A stretch of DNA of 6,525 nucleotides, from positions 1 through 6,525 of the forward strand of contig CAKPIH010000048.1 in the NCBI GenBank assembly GCA_934162325.1, given 5' to 3'. A program made the position numbers and the translations under genes. The DNA comes from an uncultured Bacilli bacterium. GTDB taxonomy: Bacteria > Bacillota_I > Bacilli_A > RF39 > UBA660. Below, piece by piece: positions 5,495-6,525 of the stretch. Within the stretch, counting starts at the first letter, position 1; each line of letters starts with the position of its first letter. The notes beneath the pieces were generated by a model. It searched no databases and was not told the DNA's origin. It saw only the letters and a list, made by a program, of their open reading frames with translations.

Positions 5495-6418
5495 ATGAAG
5501 AATAAAAAAATAATTTATGCTATTATAGGAATTGTTATATTAATATCTATAGTGGTTATTATTGCTATAATAAGTAATAAACCAATGCCAATAGATCATA
5601 CACCTAAAGAGGCAACATCTATTTTAGAAGAATTAAAAAAGAAATACCCAGATAAAAAGTATTTAAAATTAACTGGTGGAGAAATATTAAACGAAGATAC
5701 ATGTTTTAGTAAATACTCCTTTATAAATAATAATTCCATATATATTTTCAATCCAGAAAAATTAGATAGTGGAGAATTTATTTATAAAAAAGTATATGAT
5801 GTAGATAAAAATATCAAGGTTATGAATATTACTCCTGATGCTGGACCAGATATAAAATTTTATGATTATAATGATACTATATATACATTACATGATAATA
5901 ATACAGATAATAAAATAAACGATAGTTATGATATGTATTTAAAAGCTAATTATAGTTTAAGTGATTATCTTAAATGGGAATATTCAACAGAATTTCTTGG
6001 TAAAAAAATAGATTATGATTTTATGTCTAATTATGTTTATGTAAAAGATAATATTTTATATAGTAAGAATTATGGTAATGAGAAGCATCCTACTCTTGAA
6101 AAAGTAAGTGGTAATTATGAAGGTGAAAAAATAATTAGAATATATAATGAAAGAATAGTAAAAACAGATAAAGGCTTTTATGAATTTATGAGTTATTTTG
6201 ATACTGATTTAAATAAAACAGTTACTACTACAGTAAAAATTAATATGTTAACTAAATATTATGATGAAGTATTAACTTTTACATATAAATATGTAGTATT
6301 AAAAGATTTAACTCTTATACCTATAAATGATATTATGGAAAATAGAGTAAGAGAATATCAATACGATTATTTCTTAAGTGGATTTAACTATATGAGTGAA
6401 GTTAGGTATGAAGAATGA
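5495..6418 (+). CDS. Second membrane-anchored extracytoplasmic protein of unknown function
   Basis: A 307-residue protein with a short basic start (MKNKK), a single membrane segment at about 6-27 and a long hydrophilic external part rich in Tyr, Asp, Asn and Lys. The pattern of alternating short hydrophobic strands (for example SIYIFNP, YVYVKDNILYS, KIIRIYNERIV) suggests a beta-rich, possibly repeat-like fold such as a propeller, but I see no clean repeat unit. There is no lipobox and there are no recognisable catalytic motifs. It ends in two consecutive TGA/ATG-overlapping codons at 6416-6420. It is tightly coupled to the upstream gene, and both products share the same topology, so they may act together at the cell surface. 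No native terminator follows; a probable IS end begins 53 bases on. Confidence 0.72.
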   Translation: MKNKKIIYAIIGIVILISIVVIIAIISNKPMPIDHTPKEATSILEELKKKYPDKKYLKLTGGEILNEDTCFSKYSFINNNSIYIFNPEKLDSGEFIYKKVYDVDKNIKVMNITPDAGPDIKFYDYNDTIYTLHDNNTDNKINDSYDMYLKANYSLSDYLKWEYSTEFLGKKIDYDFMSNYVYVKDNILYSKNYGNEKHPTLEKVSGNYEGEKIIRIYNERIVKTDKGFYEFMSYFDTDLNKTVTTTVKINMLTKYYDEVLTFTYKYVVLKDLTLIPINDIMENRVREYQYDYFLSGFNYMSEVRYEE

Positions 6419-6472
6419 TGAGAGAAGAAGATGTATAGAGTAAAATAATTGAGTTAGATACATTCTGATATG

Positions 6473-6509
6473 AACCCCGTTTCTTGGACAAAATAGAAAC
6501 GAGGTTTTT
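6473..6509 (+). terminator. Hairpin at the IS end, acting as terminator and possible cover for the orfA ribosome site
   Basis: AACCCCGTTTCT (6473-6484) pairs with AGAAACGAGGTT (6495-6506) at 11 of 12 positions around a ten-base loop, followed by T's to 6509. This is the only terminator-like structure after the membrane-protein operon. The right arm contains GAGG (6501-6504), seven bases before the ATG at 6512, so read-through RNA would hide that ribosome site in the stem. Confidence 0.7.
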
Positions 6510-6511
6510 AT

Positions 6512-6525
6512 ATGTCTAAATTAAG
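6512..6525 (+). CDS. Start of a probable IS3-family orfA (3' partial)
   Basis: Only the first four codons (Met-Ser-Lys-Leu) and two bases are in the window. OrfA of IS3-family elements is the small helix-turn-helix subunit, normally joined to the DDE-type OrfB by a -1 frameshift. The call rests on the terminal-repeat-like sequence just upstream, the GAGG ribosome site seven bases before the ATG, and the MSKL opening common in the IS150 group. The protein itself is too short to identify. Confidence 0.5.

Larger units (their letters stand above)
6471..6525 (+). mobile_element. Left end of a probable IS3-family insertion sequence (partial)
   Basis: TGAACCCCGTTTCTTGGACA (6471-6490) has the TG start, the C-run and the TTGGACA typical of terminal repeats of IS3-family elements of the IS150 type. 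It is followed within 22 bases by an ATG opening a frame that begins Met-Ser-Lys-Leu, as many orfA proteins of that group do. Only 55 bases are visible, so the right end, orfB and target duplication are outside the window. An ordinary terminator followed by an unrelated gene is the alternative. Confidence 0.6.

Noticed and set aside
6415..6438. ATGATG start overlapping the last stop codon, as for a coupled third gene
   Set aside because: The frame reads only seven codons before TAG, and the alternative ATG at 6431 reads five. Neither supports a gene; at most a truncated remnant before the IS.
1..6525. Mycoplasma-type genetic code, suggested by extreme AT content
   Set aside because: Trp is encoded by TGG throughout, no in-frame TGA occurs inside the genes, and one gene ends at TGA.

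Overview
This is a very AT-rich window (A+T clearly dominates, with AGA for Arg, ATA for Ile and TTA for Leu preferred) with compact bacterial organisation. TGG encodes Trp and TGA serves as a stop, so the standard bacterial code applies and not the mycoplasma code. The protein families (DUF1848, TraX, DUF1653, a large two-HTH XRE-type protein), the strong AGGAGG-like ribosome binding sites and the low GC point to a low-GC Firmicute (Bacillota), such as an uncultured gut Clostridia or Bacilli lineage. The exact taxon cannot be read from the window.

Layout, left to right. (1) 1-195: the C-terminal tail of an unrecognised protein, ending at a terminator (196-227). (2) 254-1141: a DUF1848 protein with a radical-SAM-like cysteine motif at its C-terminus. 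(3) 1142-1383: a 242-base intergenic region holding two abutting perfect hairpins and a terminator-like hairpin fused to the next promoter. (4) 1384-2405: a two-gene unit, a TraX-family membrane protein followed by a small DUF1653 protein. (5) 2534-4264, minus strand: a 576-residue regulator-like protein with two predicted helix-turn-helix segments and a long C-terminal region of unknown function, converging on the TraX/DUF1653 unit. (6) 4408-6418: a two-gene operon, divergent from the regulator, encoding two membrane-anchored, externally facing proteins of unknown function. (7) 6471-6525: the left end of what appears to be an IS3-family insertion sequence, with the first codons of its orfA at the window edge.

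How the genes may work together. The sequence shows three probable plus-strand transcription units, one minus-strand unit and an IS boundary. The divergent pairing of the XRE-type protein with the two-gene exported-protein operon is the arrangement most suggestive of a functional link, but this is inference. The TraX/DUF1653 pair is probably co-transcribed, and no conjugation genes are visible nearby. Every predicted promoter lies very close to its start codon, leaving leaders of roughly 12-17 bases. No tRNA, rRNA, CRISPR array or known riboswitch was recognised. No clear new multi-gene defence or mobile system can be demonstrated here. The strongest leads are the large XRE-type family, the paired membrane proteins, the terminator-promoter fusions and the hairpin at the IS end that covers a ribosome binding site.
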